Below, in pieces: positions 16,418 to 25,641 of a DNA stretch of 39,885 nt. Where the stretch lies: contig CAZIZT010000032.1 in NCBI GenBank assembly GCA_964544085.1, positions 1 through 39,885 of the forward strand. The letters run 5' to 3'. The first letter of the stretch is position 1. Each line of letters opens with the position of its first letter. The notes under the pieces are model-generated. The model was not told the DNA's origin, made no database searches, and saw only the letters and a list, made by a program, of their open reading frames with translations. The DNA is from CAZIZT01 sp964544085 (GTDB taxonomy: Bacteria > Campylobacterota_A > Desulfurellia > Desulfurellales > Hippeaceae). Position numbers and translations under genes: made by a program.

Positions 16418-17177
16418 CTTCCCTCTCCTTTTTCCATTTTAACACGAATTTGTTTCTGAAACAGATATTGACATGATCCAGGCGGTGTCTGATTTTCATC
16501 AGCCTTGTCCACTCCTTCTCAAGGTGTCTAAAAGCTATCTCAGGACACTCCAGGCTGTTTATGCCCACGTTTAAACCGTGAGCAAAGTGCACAAGCTGGT
16601 AGCTATCCGAGATAGCCTCAATATAATTTATTTTGTCAAATTTGTCTAATTTTTCGTACATTGCAATGATGGAACTTATGAGTTGACTGTTCAGAAACAG
16701 GGCTCTGTTATCCACGAGTATGTGTGGAAGCCGGTTTGGGTTCATGTTTAGTTTTTCAGAGAATCTGTCAATTACTTTACCGCTATTATCAACCACGTAT
16801 AAAACCTTGCCCAGTTGAACAATACCTGCCGGTTTCTTTTCTACAACCTTGATATAGATTGTATCTGGATAAAGCTTGGCGATATACGCTTCCATTATCC
16901 ACGGGTTCTTTATTAGTCTTGAGTATATTTCCTTTACGTTAAGGTCAACAAGAGGTGTGTTTTTCGGTACGGTTGCCGCAATGGTATGTACAGGAAGTAT
17001 ATGATTTCCAGAGACTGCTACGTCCCTAACGGGCGTCTTTTTATAAGCATAGATGAAGTAGAGGTGTCCGATCCAGATGTAAGCCGCTCCGATTGCGAAT
17101 AGTGCACCGAATGCAGCCACTGTTTTAATCAGGTCTGCCATTGTTATCTCGTTGTTGCGGCTGTTTTCCCTGCTCAT
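16398..17177 (-). CDS. ftsQ: Cell division protein FtsQ/DivIB
   Basis: This 259-residue bitopic protein has a short cytoplasmic N-terminus, one membrane helix (about 17-43), and a POTRA domain starting at VRDVAVSGNHILPVHTI, then a beta domain. FtsQ recruits FtsB/FtsL and regulates septal wall synthesis. The C-terminus is strongly basic (KWKKEREGGRVGK), encoded in the region that overlaps ftsA. The start overlaps the ddl stop as ATGA behind AGAGGAGG. Position between ddl and ftsA is the classic dcw order. Confidence 0.9.
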   Translation of the reverse strand: MSRENSRNNEITMADLIKTVAAFGALFAIGAAYIWIGHLYFIYAYKKTPVRDVAVSGNHILPVHTIAATVPKNTPLVDLNVKEIYSRLIKNPWIMEAYIAKLYPDTIYIKVVEKKPAGIVQLGKVLYVVDNSGKVIDRFSEKLNMNPNRLPHILVDNRALFLNSQLISSIIAMYEKLDKFDKINYIEAISDSYQLVHFAHGLNVGINSLECPEIAFRHLEKEWTRLMKIRHRLDHVNICFRNKFVLKWKKEREGGRVGK

Positions 17178-18058
17178 GCCTCCTCTACCATTATCCTGAC
17201 AAGCTCCTCGAAGCTCATACCGTAAGCCTTAGCAGCTTTGGGTATAAGACTTGTCGGTGTCATACCCGGCACTGTGTTGACTTCAAGAACATAGGGTATA
17301 TTTTTGTGAAGTATTATGTCAACCCTTGCGCAACTTTTACAGCCTAATGTGTCGTATGCCCTTTTGGCAGTTTCCTGGGTCAATTCGGCTATACTTGTTG
17401 GGATATCAGCCGGGATTATGTATCTTGTGTTACCGCTTGTATACTTGTTTTCGTAGTTATAAAAGCCCTTCAGAGGCTGAATTTCAATAACCGGAAAGAC
17501 GGTATCGTTTAAGATTCCAACTGTGAGCTCTTTGCCTACAAGCTTCTCTTCAACGATAAGCTCGTTAAACTCACCGAGAAGATGGGTTACTTTTTTCTTA
17601 AGCTCCTCTTCTGTCGATGCGAATTCAACACCGATAGAGGAGCCTTCGCGGTTTGGTTTAATGCAGACAGGAAATGAGGTGATTGTATCCACCTGATCGA
17701 GTGTTCTTATTAGAGTGGCATTTGCTGTACATATACCATTTTCCTTCAATAGCAGCTTGGTTAAATACTTATTCATCGCTATACAGCTGGACTGAAAGTC
17801 CGATGCCGTGTGGCGTATGCCGAGTAACTCCAAAGCAGAGACGAGTCTACCATCTTCGCCCCATGAACCGTGCAGCGCAATGAAAACCACATCGGGTTTT
17901 CTTTTCAGGATTTCAAGAACACAGTCTGATGACGTCTTACAGATGTAGCACTCAACATTACTAAAGCTCTTAAGCAAAGCGTTGTAAACAGCGTTGCCAG
18001 TCACTATAGAGACTTCTCTTTCCCGGGAGTCTCCTCCACAAACAACAAGTATCTTCAT
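17174..18058 (-). CDS. ddl: D-alanine--D-alanine ligase
   Basis: This 294-residue ATP-grasp ligase joins two D-alanines for the peptidoglycan stem peptide. The N-terminal domain has VVCGGDSREREVSI and the HGSWGEDG loop. The ATP-grasp part has CIKPNREGSSIGV, and the C-terminal metal-binding region has VLEVNTVPGMTPTSLIPKAA. Length is typical of DdlB. It overlaps murB upstream and ftsQ downstream by ATGA, giving tight coupling of wall precursor and division genes. Confidence 0.96.
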   Translation of the reverse strand: MKILVVCGGDSREREVSIVTGNAVYNALLKSFSNVECYICKTSSDCVLEILKRKPDVVFIALHGSWGEDGRLVSALELLGIRHTASDFQSSCIAMNKYLTKLLLKENGICTANATLIRTLDQVDTITSFPVCIKPNREGSSIGVEFASTEEELKKKVTHLLGEFNELIVEEKLVGKELTVGILNDTVFPVIEIQPLKGFYNYENKYTSGNTRYIIPADIPTSIAELTQETAKRAYDTLGCKSCARVDIILHKNIPYVLEVNTVPGMTPTSLIPKAAKAYGMSFEELVRIMVEEA

Positions 18059-18861
18059 ACGATTATCACTTCCTCTTCGAGTTCTATGCTGAAGTTTTTA
18101 AACACCCTCTCCTTTGCCAGTTCCATGAGGCGGAGAATATCATCTACTTCGCACAACTGAGTGGAAACGATAAAGTTAGCATGTTTGGGAGAGATCATAG
18201 CCGTATTGTGCCTGTATCCTTTGAGTCCAACTTCTTCAATTAGTCTACCGGCATAATCACCTTCGGGGTTTTTGAAGACGCTACCAAACGTGTTGCGCAG
18301 ATGTGCCTTCTGTGCACGCTTTTTGATATTTGTGGCTATTTCATTTGCAAGGTCTTTCCTGCTTTTGGGCTTGCAGGCAAGCGCAACCTCCACAACAATG
18401 CCATCAATGCGACTTCTCCTGTATGCTAAACCCAGCTGGTTTGCAGTGAGGCTTTTTAGCTTACCGCTGGAGTAGATGATTGCATATTCCACAATATCTG
18501 CCATAGATTTACCAAAGGCACCTGCATTCATTCTAAGGGCACCCCCGATCGTTGCCGGTACACCAGCGAGAAACTCAATGCAGGATAGTTCGTTCTTAAG
18601 CATGGCTCGGATGACCGAAATGATGGGTGTTGCACCACCCAGGATCAGGGTGTTGTTTGACCTTCGAATGTAGGAGAACTCTTTTGATAGCTTTGCAAGT
18701 GGAGACTTGCGGTTCTTTACCACTATGTTGCTTCCTCCCCCTACCAGGAAGTATTCCTGGAGCATTTCCATGTCGTCGATATTGTCTATCAGGGCTATGG
18801 TTGCATAACCTTTCTGTCTGATGGTTGTCAGTTCACTAAGCGCCACTGTTCTGGTTCTCAA
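18055..18861 (-). CDS. murB: UDP-N-acetylenolpyruvoylglucosamine reductase MurB
   Basis: This 268-residue FAD enzyme reduces enolpyruvyl-UDP-GlcNAc to UDP-MurNAc. VGGGSNIVV is the FAD-binding loop. IEFLAGVPATIGGALRMNAGAFG and RNTFGSVFKNPEG carry the conserved active-site segment, with Ser in GSVFKNP as proton donor. I use the TTG at 18861 because GGGAG lies 7 bases upstream; a GTG 15 bases further in has no such site. The protein is on the short side, with little sequence before the FAD domain. It overlaps murC by 26 bases. Confidence 0.93.
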   Translation of the reverse strand: MRTRTVALSELTTIRQKGYATIALIDNIDDMEMLQEYFLVGGGSNIVVKNRKSPLAKLSKEFSYIRRSNNTLILGGATPIISVIRAMLKNELSCIEFLAGVPATIGGALRMNAGAFGKSMADIVEYAIIYSSGKLKSLTANQLGLAYRRSRIDGIVVEVALACKPKSRKDLANEIATNIKKRAQKAHLRNTFGSVFKNPEGDYAGRLIEEVGLKGYRHNTAMISPKHANFIVSTQLCEVDDILRLMELAKERVFKNFSIELEEEVIIV

Positions 18862-20206
18862 GTGCTATCTCCCTGACAATAGAGCTGATGCTGCCTGCGC
18901 CAAGCCCAACAATCACACCCTCATCGTCTATCTGGTCCAGCAGTTTCTTCAGAGAGTCCTTACTGCTTACATAGACGGCGTTTCCACTTACCTGATTGAT
19001 TTTTTCGCAAAGGATCTGGGAATCAATACCATCTATGGGTTTTTCCTCTGCTGCATAGATGTCGAGCACAAAAACCCTTTCTACACCTTTAAAGCTTTTT
19101 GCAAAGTCGTCCATTAGGTAAGAGGTGCGCGAGAATCTGTGTGGCTGGAAGATTGCATAAACTCTATTTGAGACAAGTTTTGCTGCCTTCAATGTTGCCC
19201 TTATCTCTGTTGGATGGTGCGCATAGTCGTCATATATCCTGCAGGATTTGAACATTCCAACATAGGTAAATCGCCTGTCAACGCCTTTGAAACTTTCAAA
19301 GACATCCCTTATTGTCTCTGTGTCTATCTCCAGTAGATCTGCAATGGCTATGACAGCAAGGGAGTTAGACACATTGTGCAGACCTATGATGCCAAGCTTT
19401 AAGCCTCTGATCTCCCTTTTTGCTGTTTTTACATCGTATATGCTGTACGAATCGGTTGTTGTTATGTTATACGCCTGTACATCAGCTTTTCTGGTTATGC
19501 TGTAGGTTATGATCTCTTTTGAGGAGGGTTTGATATGTTTTATAACAGGGTCGTCAATGTTGATTATGGTTATCCTCGAATTACGCATGAACTCACTGAA
19601 GGCCAGTTTCTCGTTCTCAAAACTGCCGTAAAAGCCCAGATGATCGTTATCAACGTTTGTTACAACACCGATGTACGGATCGAGCAACAGGAAACCACCG
19701 TCACTCTCATCAGCTTCAATAATGAAGTAGTCGTTGTTACCGATAATCACGTTGTTGTTAATATTTCTGGACTTACCACCTATTATAGCCGTAGGATCGA
19801 AATTTGCTGCCTGAAGCAGCGATGCACAAAGGGAAGTTGTGGTTGTTTTACCGTGCGATCCAGCTATAGCTATGGATTTTTTCGAATTTACTATGTGAGC
19901 AAGCAGTTGATAGCGTTTTATTACGGGAATGTTTAGTCTGTTTGCGTGGATGACCTCCGTGTTGGTGTCCTTTACTGCTGAGGATGTGACCACCAGATCT
20001 ACGTTCTCCGATAGGTTGTCGATGGAGTGACCTATGAAGATCTGAATGCCCATCTCTTTCAATTTTCTTACATTTGCGTTTTCGTTTATGTCTGAACCTG
20101 TGATGATATAGCCTTTTGAGTGCATATACTGGGCCAGTGAACTCATACCTATTCCGCCTATACCCACAAAGTGTATCCTTTTGGCCTTCTCTATCGTTTC
20201 GTTCAT
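18836..20206 (-). CDS. murC: UDP-N-acetylmuramate--L-alanine ligase MurC
   Basis: This 456-residue Mur ligase adds L-alanine to UDP-MurNAc. The N-terminal UDP-binding Rossmann motif is RIHFVGIGGIGMSSLA, the ATP P-loop is AGSHGKTTTTS, and the C-terminal domain contains DDYAHHPTEI, all MurC-typical. The reading frame is open 32 codons further upstream, inside lgt, but the ATG at 20206 matches the family start, follows AAGGA, and overlaps the lgt stop as ATGA. Confidence 0.96.
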   Translation of the reverse strand: MNETIEKAKRIHFVGIGGIGMSSLAQYMHSKGYIITGSDINENANVRKLKEMGIQIFIGHSIDNLSENVDLVVTSSAVKDTNTEVIHANRLNIPVIKRYQLLAHIVNSKKSIAIAGSHGKTTTTSLCASLLQAANFDPTAIIGGKSRNINNNVIIGNNDYFIIEADESDGGFLLLDPYIGVVTNVDNDHLGFYGSFENEKLAFSEFMRNSRITIINIDDPVIKHIKPSSKEIITYSITRKADVQAYNITTTDSYSIYDVKTAKREIRGLKLGIIGLHNVSNSLAVIAIADLLEIDTETIRDVFESFKGVDRRFTYVGMFKSCRIYDDYAHHPTEIRATLKAAKLVSNRVYAIFQPHRFSRTSYLMDDFAKSFKGVERVFVLDIYAAEEKPIDGIDSQILCEKINQVSGNAVYVSSKDSLKKLLDQIDDEGVIVGLGAGSISSIVREIALENQNSGA

Positions 20207-21003
20207 TTCCTTATCTCCATTGTGGTGTTGTTTGCTTTGTATCTGGAAAGCCTGACATATAGCATGATCGAAGCAAATATAACCATGGCCAGGCAGAGCC
20301 ACTGACCCATGGTTAGCCCCATTATAAAGCCGATTTGAGGATCCGGCTCGCGCGTAAACTCGATGAAAAAACGAAACACACCGTAAAGCAGAATAAAGGT
20401 GTAAAATAGTACACCTTCTTTGTTTATCAGCCTGTCCCTGAGCTTTAGCATAATAATAAGCAGTACGATTCCTTCAAAGAATGCCTCGTAGAGCTGAGAA
20501 GGGTGCCTTGGCACATATCCACCGTTTGGAAAGCAGACTGCCCATGGTACATGTGTTACCCTACCCCATAGCTCATCGTTTATGAAATTGGCTATTCTAC
20601 CGAAAAAGAGACCAACAGGGGCAATGACGACGACCTCATCGGCCAACTTATAGAAGCTTATACGGTACTTTCTTGAAACGAGTATACCTGCAATAACGGC
20701 TCCAATAAGACCACCGTGGAAGCTCATCCCCCCATGCCAGATGTAGAGCATCCTTATGGGATGCTGGAGATAGTAGTGGAGATTGTAGATCAATATATAG
20801 CCAATTCTACCCCCGAGAATCACGCCAAAAATGGCATAGAGCAGTGCATCGTCAATCAGACCTGGTTTATTGAATCGCTTGAAACGTTTCTTTATGTAGA
20901 GATAGCCAATGATAAAACCCGCTGCATAGGCAAGGCCATACCATCGCACGTGGAGTTTGCCTATGCTGAAAATGTCCGGGTTTATATCAGGGTACTTTAT
21001 CAT
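20203..21003 (-). CDS. lgt: Phosphatidylglycerol--prolipoprotein diacylglyceryl transferase
   Basis: This 266-residue integral membrane enzyme attaches diacylglycerol to the lipobox cysteine of prolipoproteins. It would modify the two Pal proteins encoded in this window. About seven membrane helices are present. The Lgt signature lies in GRIANFINDELWGRVTH, preceded by MSFHGGLIGAVIAG and followed by PRHPSQLYEAFFEG, with the conserved His and Arg residues. The start lies inside the end of the SPOR gene (17-base overlap). Confidence 0.95.
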   Translation of the reverse strand: MIKYPDINPDIFSIGKLHVRWYGLAYAAGFIIGYLYIKKRFKRFNKPGLIDDALLYAIFGVILGGRIGYILIYNLHYYLQHPIRMLYIWHGGMSFHGGLIGAVIAGILVSRKYRISFYKLADEVVVIAPVGLFFGRIANFINDELWGRVTHVPWAVCFPNGGYVPRHPSQLYEAFFEGIVLLIIMLKLRDRLINKEGVLFYTFILLYGVFRFFIEFTREPDPQIGFIMGLTMGQWLCLAMVIFASIMLYVRLSRYKANNTTMEIRK

Positions 21004-21853
21004 ACTTTCTGATGATAGGCATGTAGCTTAAGTGTAATCTCTTTTTGATGGTTTCAGCAATTTTCTTTGCATTGTCATAACCTTCTACAGGTCCTACAAA
21101 TACGCGTGTGTAGAGCTTATTGTTTAGAGGTTTCAAGCGTGTATAAACGTTGTAACCCCAGCTCTTTAGCTCTTTTATGGTGTACCTAACCACCTTTTTA
21201 TCCAGGTTGGATGATACCTGAATGGTGTACTTAGCAAGGACTCTCTTTGAGGTTTTCCTTCTCTCATGTTTGATGGCAGCAGTTTTTTTGGTTACCGTTT
21301 TACGTATTGTTTTACCAATATTTGCCTGTGTGGTTTGTGCGGGCTTGGTAGCGCCAGCTGTTGTTTTTGCCATCTTCTTTATAGCGTATGGGTTGATTAT
21401 CTGTGGCCCTGTAACCTCTTTTACGTTCGATGTGGTTTCAACCTGCCTGGATTTTTCTGGCGCACTCTGTTTTGACGGTGTTTCCTGCGCACTCTCTACG
21501 CTTTTCTTTGCAGCTGTTTGATTTTGAACACCCTTCTTCTCAGCGGTCTGTTCTGTCTGCTGTGGTACAGCTTTTGGCTTCTTTTCGATTACGGTTGTTT
21601 GCTCTGGTTGGGTCTGCGCAAGCTGCTCAGGTTGTGCAGGTGTGCTCTTCTGCGCCGTCTCTGCAGGTGGCGGGGCGATCTCTTCCGTGTAGTTTTTGTT
21701 GGTGCTTGTTAGTGAGTAGATTACATATCCGACGCCAACCAGGATGAGCAAAACAACAATCACGCCGACAACTATGGTGATTGTGCTGGATCGTCTTTTG
21801 CGCCCCTCAAGCATTTCTCTAATGGTATCCTTATCGGGCTTCCTTGAATTCAT
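20987..21853 (-). CDS. SPOR-domain membrane protein (FtsN-like layout)
   Basis: This 288-residue bitopic protein has a short basic cytoplasmic N-terminus, one membrane helix (about 24-48), a long linker rich in Gln, Thr, Lys and Ala (50-205), and a C-terminal SPOR domain (about 213-285: YTIQVSSN, KSWGYNVYTR, YTRVFVGPVEGYDNAKKIA). SPOR domains bind glycan strands stripped of stem peptides at the septum. The layout resembles FtsN or DedD, and the wall/division neighbours support a septal role, but the exact orthology is not shown. AGGAGGAG precedes its ATG, 9 bases after argS. Confidence 0.85.
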   Translation of the reverse strand: MNSRKPDKDTIREMLEGRKRRSSTITIVVGVIVVLLILVGVGYVIYSLTSTNKNYTEEIAPPPAETAQKSTPAQPEQLAQTQPEQTTVIEKKPKAVPQQTEQTAEKKGVQNQTAAKKSVESAQETPSKQSAPEKSRQVETTSNVKEVTGPQIINPYAIKKMAKTTAGATKPAQTTQANIGKTIRKTVTKKTAAIKHERRKTSKRVLAKYTIQVSSNLDKKVVRYTIKELKSWGYNVYTRLKPLNNKLYTRVFVGPVEGYDNAKKIAETIKKRLHLSYMPIIRKYDKVP

Positions 21854-21862
21854 TGACTCCTC

Positions 21863-23488
21863 CTACATCCTTTCTTTGGCTTCAACGCCTATGAGGTCCA
21901 ATCCCAGTTTTATGGTATCCGCAACCTTTACAAGCATAGCCAGCCTTTCATCCTGCTTATCAGAGCCGACAACCCTGATTGAATTGTAGAATTTATGCAG
22001 CCTCTCTGCTATCTCAAGGAGTCCACGTGTAATGAAATAGGGCTCAAGGTCCTCAGCCGCGCGCAATAGGTGATCCTTGAACATCAGGGTTGTTTTGGCA
22101 AGGTCAATTTCTTCCTTTGCATTAAGACCCTTTATGGGTTTCTGCCTGTATAACTCCTTATCAAGCGATGCCTGTGAGAATATATTTGCTATCCTGGCGT
22201 ACGCATACTGGACGTAGTAGACGGGGTTGTCAGAGCTTTGCTTTTTGACAAGATCAAGATCGAAATCCAGATGTGAATCTGTGCTTCTTGAAACAAACAT
22301 GAACCGCGCTGCATCAACACCCACTTCGTCAAGTATGCTTTTTAGTTCAACAAATTCGGCTTTTCTGGTTGACATGGAGACCTTTTTACCGCTTCTTATC
22401 AAATTTACTATCTGGACAAGTATAATTTTGAGCCTTTCCGGCTCTACTCCTATTGCTTCAACAGCTGCTTTCATCCTTTTTACGTAGCCATGATGATCGG
22501 ATCCCCACACATCTATAACCGTGTCGAAGTTGCGCGACAGGAACTTGTTTTTGTGATACGCTACATCGCTTGCAAAGTATGTGTAAGCACCGTTGCTTCT
22601 TCTTATTACCCTGTCTTTGTCGTCACCAAAGAGTGTTGTTTTGAACCAGAGTGCTCCATCTTTCTCGTAGATATAGCCTTTTTGTGAAAGAAACTTTATA
22701 GTGCTCTCAACCTCACCGGACGTATAGAGCCTCTTCTCGTTGAAAAACAGATCGAAGCTTACCCTGAAGTGTTCAAGCGTATCCATAATTGTTTTTAAGA
22801 TCGCTTCCGATGCTGCTTCGGTGGCAATTCGCAGCGCTTCATCGTGGTCCATTTTAAGGAGGCTATCACCATACTCGACCATGAGCTTTTTTGCTATCTC
22901 TACCAGATACTCGCCACGATAACCTTCCTCTGGTATCTCATCATCCATGCCAAATAGCTGTCTATACCTGACAAGCGTGGATTCTCCAAGGAGTTGCATC
23001 TGCAAGCCTGCGTCATTTATGTAGTACTCACGTTCAACCTTGTGGCCACAGAATGAGAGTATCCTGGCGATGCTATCACCTATAGCTGCTCCCCTACCAT
23101 GGCCTACGTGTAGTGGTCCTGTAGGGTTTGCGCTTACAAACTCCACCTGAATCTTTTTTGCATCCTTAATGCTGGGTTTAAAGTATGATCGCTTGAGGTT
23201 GGAGAGCTCCTCAAACAAAAAGGCTGGGTTGAGAAAAAAGTTTACAAAACCAGCCCCCGCTATCTCTACCCTTTCGAACATCGGGTTGTCTTTTATTGTT
23301 TCTATAAACTCGCTTGCAATGTCTGCGGGTTTCTTGCGCAGGTGTTTGGCGAGCACTAACGCAATGTTCGTTGAGTAATCGCCGAATTCTTCCCGCTTGG
23401 GGTACTCTATCTCATAACGGACAACCCCTTCATTGAAACCTTTTTTACTTAGAAACTCCTTTATTAGCCCATCTATCCTTTCTCTCAT
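21863..23488 (-). CDS. argS: Arginyl-tRNA synthetase
   Basis: This 541-residue class I synthetase charges tRNA-Arg. The N-terminal additional domain is followed by the HIGH motif as HVGH (127-130) within NPTGPLHVGHGRGAAIGD. The KMSK equivalent is SMSTR, as in many ArgS proteins lacking the canonical lysine. The C-terminal DALR anticodon-binding helix domain closes the protein. Length is typical. It lies 3 bases after tatA and 9 before the SPOR gene. Confidence 0.97.
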   Translation of the reverse strand: MRERIDGLIKEFLSKKGFNEGVVRYEIEYPKREEFGDYSTNIALVLAKHLRKKPADIASEFIETIKDNPMFERVEIAGAGFVNFFLNPAFLFEELSNLKRSYFKPSIKDAKKIQVEFVSANPTGPLHVGHGRGAAIGDSIARILSFCGHKVEREYYINDAGLQMQLLGESTLVRYRQLFGMDDEIPEEGYRGEYLVEIAKKLMVEYGDSLLKMDHDEALRIATEAASEAILKTIMDTLEHFRVSFDLFFNEKRLYTSGEVESTIKFLSQKGYIYEKDGALWFKTTLFGDDKDRVIRRSNGAYTYFASDVAYHKNKFLSRNFDTVIDVWGSDHHGYVKRMKAAVEAIGVEPERLKIILVQIVNLIRSGKKVSMSTRKAEFVELKSILDEVGVDAARFMFVSRSTDSHLDFDLDLVKKQSSDNPVYYVQYAYARIANIFSQASLDKELYRQKPIKGLNAKEEIDLAKTTLMFKDHLLRAAEDLEPYFITRGLLEIAERLHKFYNSIRVVGSDKQDERLAMLVKVADTIKLGLDLIGVEAKERM

Positions 23489-23491
23489 CCG

Positions 23492-23731
23492 TTAGTTTTC
23501 CTTTTTTTCCTCGACTTTCTCCTCCGTTGTTTCTTTAACCTCTTCGACCTTAGCCTCTATGGGCTTGCTCTCCGTTTTTGTTTCGTCTTCCTTTTCGATG
23601 TCACGCATTGACTTCTTAAACTCCTTTATGCCCTTACCCAGTCCGGCACCGATTTCGGGCAGTTTGCGTGCACCGAAAATGACGATCAGAATCAACAGAA
23701 TAGGCAGAAGCTCTTGCCAACTTGGCATCAT
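23492..23731 (-). CDS. tatA: Sec-independent translocase subunit TatA/TatE
   Basis: This 79-residue protein has the TatA layout: one N-terminal membrane helix (about 7-20), the hinge FGARKLPEIGAGLGKGIKEFKKSM with the invariant Phe-Gly, an amphipathic helix, and a Glu/Lys-rich tail. TatA oligomers form the pore for folded, twin-arginine proteins. tatB and tatC are not in the window, so TatA versus TatB is decided only by the short length. The start is ATG 23731 or the ATG right after it, which is better spaced from AAGGA. Confidence 0.9.
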   Translation of the reverse strand: MMPSWQELLPILLILIVIFGARKLPEIGAGLGKGIKEFKKSMRDIEKEDETKTESKPIEAKVEEVKETTEEKVEEKKEN

Positions 23732-23758
23732 TGTTCCTTACCCCCTACGTTTTTTTAA

Positions 23759-23786
23759 AGTGTATTTATATGGCTGCAAAAGTCAA
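23759..23786 (-). promoter_or_regulatory. Putative promoter of the tatA-argS-lgt-mur-fts cluster
   Basis: On the minus strand TTGACT and TACACT are 16 bases apart, and the predicted RNA start lies about 20 bases before the tatA ATG. It sits in the 163-base gap between the divergent tatA and minC genes, the only sizeable gap at the head of the long minus-strand run. I saw no equally good match facing minC. Confidence 0.4.
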
Positions 23787-23894
23787 TAAAGATATGGCTT
23801 TCCCATTCTTTTAGCCGATTTTGTGCATCTTGTGGCTTGTAGTTGATAGTGACAGCGCTTAGTCTTCGGGAGCAAAAAATTGAATTAAATTAAA

Positions 23895-24587
23895 ATGTAT
23901 GGTATTTATTCTTGCGTCATGGGTGGCTCGAGGGTGCTTATCAGAGGAAAAAATTTCCTCGGTTTTGAGATAGATATCGAACCGGATAATCTGGATGAGA
24001 TCAAGAAACAGATTGCCTCAGTAATACCTGCCAGTGCACATCTGTTGAAGAACACGGTGGTTACCCTGAAGTTAAACGATTCAAACAAACGCTTTGCAAA
24101 TGACATAGTACAGTTTCTCAAAGAGCATGGTGTTACAATCAACGCAATAGTGGTTAATAACAGGAAAGACCTAAAAACGGATGTACCTGTAATTGAAACG
24201 GCTCATATAAATCTGCTGGCTGACAAAAACGAAAAAGAGGTGGCAACTTATAGAGGAAACTTAAGGAGCGGCCAGCTTATCAGGGTTAACGGCGACCTTG
24301 TTATCGTGGGGAATGTTAACGCCAATGCGTATGTGTATGCAACAGGTAACATATTTGTTCTTGGCGCCCTTCATGGCATACCTCATGCGGGATACGGCGG
24401 GGATCTAAGCGCCATAATATTTGCTTTCAACCTGAATCCACCGCAGATACGCATAGGTGATCTGATAACCAGGGCGCCGGAGGACCAGTTAAAAGGAGTT
24501 TCCAAATCACCTGTTGCCGAAGTGGCATATGTCCAGGATGGTAACATAATTATTAGCCCTTATGATGAGTGGCTAAAACAAAATTAG
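23895..24587 (+). CDS. minC: Septum site-determining protein MinC
   Basis: This protein of up to 230 residues inhibits FtsZ assembly away from midcell. The N-terminal domain starts near VLIRGKNFLGFEIDI. The C-terminal beta-helix is clear from about residue 120: RSGQLIRVNGDLVIVGNVNANAYVYATGNIFVLGALHG, a MinC signature that binds MinD and the FtsZ tail. The start is uncertain: ATG 23895 and ATG 23919 lack good ribosome-binding sites, and GTG 23934 has GGGTGG upstream. minD follows 11 bases after its stop. Confidence 0.93.
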   Translation: MYGIYSCVMGGSRVLIRGKNFLGFEIDIEPDNLDEIKKQIASVIPASAHLLKNTVVTLKLNDSNKRFANDIVQFLKEHGVTINAIVVNNRKDLKTDVPVIETAHINLLADKNEKEVATYRGNLRSGQLIRVNGDLVIVGNVNANAYVYATGNIFVLGALHGIPHAGYGGDLSAIIFAFNLNPPQIRIGDLITRAPEDQLKGVSKSPVAEVAYVQDGNIIISPYDEWLKQN

Positions 24588-24598
24588 TGGAGTGGTTT

Positions 24599-25396
24599 AT
24601 GGCAGGAAAGGTTATTACTATCACCTCCGGAAAGGGTGGTGTTGGTAAATCCACAACAACAGCCAATCTGGCACTTGGTCTTGCTTTAGCTGGAAAGCGT
24701 GTTGTTGCTGTGGATCTTGATATTGGTTTGAGAAACCTCGATATGATACTTGGTCTTGAGAACCGGATTGTCTACGATGTGGTGAATATTGTTGAGAAAG
24801 CGTGCAAGTTGAATCAGGCACTGATAAAAGATAAGCGCACCGACAACCTTTATCTGATAGCAGCAGCACAGACACGGGACAAATCAGCGGTCAACGCTCA
24901 GCAAATTATAGATTTAACAAACGAGCTTAAGCAGAGCTTCGACTTTATTATCCTTGATTCTCCTGCAGGGATCGAAAGCGGTTTCAAAAACGCCATGCTT
25001 CCAGCGGATGAGGTAATCATTGTGACTACACCGGAGATATCTGCTGTTAGGGATGCCGATAGGGTTATAGGAATCCTTGAATCCAATGAGAAGAATGAAA
25101 TGAGCCTGATAATAAACAGGATTAATCCGGTGCTTGTAAAAAAAGGCGATATGATGAGCAAGGACGATGTGTTGCAGGTATTGAGCATTCCGTTGCTTGG
25201 CATTGTGCCAGAGGACAGCAACATTGTAAGCTACACCAACATCGGTGAGCCTTCCATACTGCATAAAGACTCCAAATCGGGTAAGGCTTACAAAAACATC
25301 GTACAGAGATTGCTTGGTCACGATGTGCCATTGATGGATATTATGGAAGAGAAAAAGGGAATTCTGAAAAGCATAATAGACTTTTTTAAGGAATAG
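24599..25396 (+). CDS. minD: Septum site-determining ATPase MinD
   Basis: This 265-residue ParA/MinD ATPase carries MinC to the polar membrane. The deviant Walker A is SGKGGVGKST (about residues 9-18), Walker B is around FIILDSPAGIE, and DLDIGLRNLDMILG is MinD-specific. The C-terminal KKGILKSIIDFFKE is the amphipathic membrane-targeting helix. I start at ATG 24599 with GTGGAGTGG 6 bases upstream; the frame is open 10 codons earlier inside minC but without a start that fits. Confidence 0.97.
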   Translation: MAGKVITITSGKGGVGKSTTTANLALGLALAGKRVVAVDLDIGLRNLDMILGLENRIVYDVVNIVEKACKLNQALIKDKRTDNLYLIAAAQTRDKSAVNAQQIIDLTNELKQSFDFIILDSPAGIESGFKNAMLPADEVIIVTTPEISAVRDADRVIGILESNEKNEMSLIINRINPVLVKKGDMMSKDDVLQVLSIPLLGIVPEDSNIVSYTNIGEPSILHKDSKSGKAYKNIVQRLLGHDVPLMDIMEEKKGILKSIIDFFKE

Positions 25397-25401
25397 GAGC
25401 C

Positions 25402-25641
25402 ATGTGGTTAGATTTTTTCAAGAAAAAGAAGAAAAAGAGTGCACAGGAAGCAAAGGAGAGATTACAAATAATTCTTGCGCATGAACGTGTCGCTAACAAA
25501 GCGCCGTTTCTGGATGATATGCGCAAGGACATTATCGAGGTTATAAAAAAATACGTGGATATAGATCCTAAAAGCATCAATGTGGTGCTGCAGAAGGATG
25601 AGTCGGTAGAGGTGCTTGAGATAAATATACCCATCAAATAG
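25402..25641 (+). CDS. minE: Cell division topological specificity factor MinE
   Basis: This 79-residue protein is MinE, which stimulates MinD ATPase and drives Min oscillation. The N-terminal WLDFFKKKKKK is a membrane-binding amphipathic start, AKERLQIILAHER is the MinD-contact helix, and the C-terminal dimerisation domain follows (VIKKYVDIDPKSINVVLQKDE). Length is typical. It starts 5 bases after minD and its last 8 bases overlap the convergent EamA gene. Confidence 0.95.
   Translation: MWLDFFKKKKKKSAQEAKERLQIILAHERVANKAPFLDDMRKDIIEVIKKYVDIDPKSINVVLQKDESVEVLEINIPIK

Noticed and set aside
20207..20302. 32-codon N-terminal extension of murC
   Set aside because: The extension lies within lgt and does not resemble MurC. 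The ATG at 20206 has a ribosome-binding site and an ATGA overlap.
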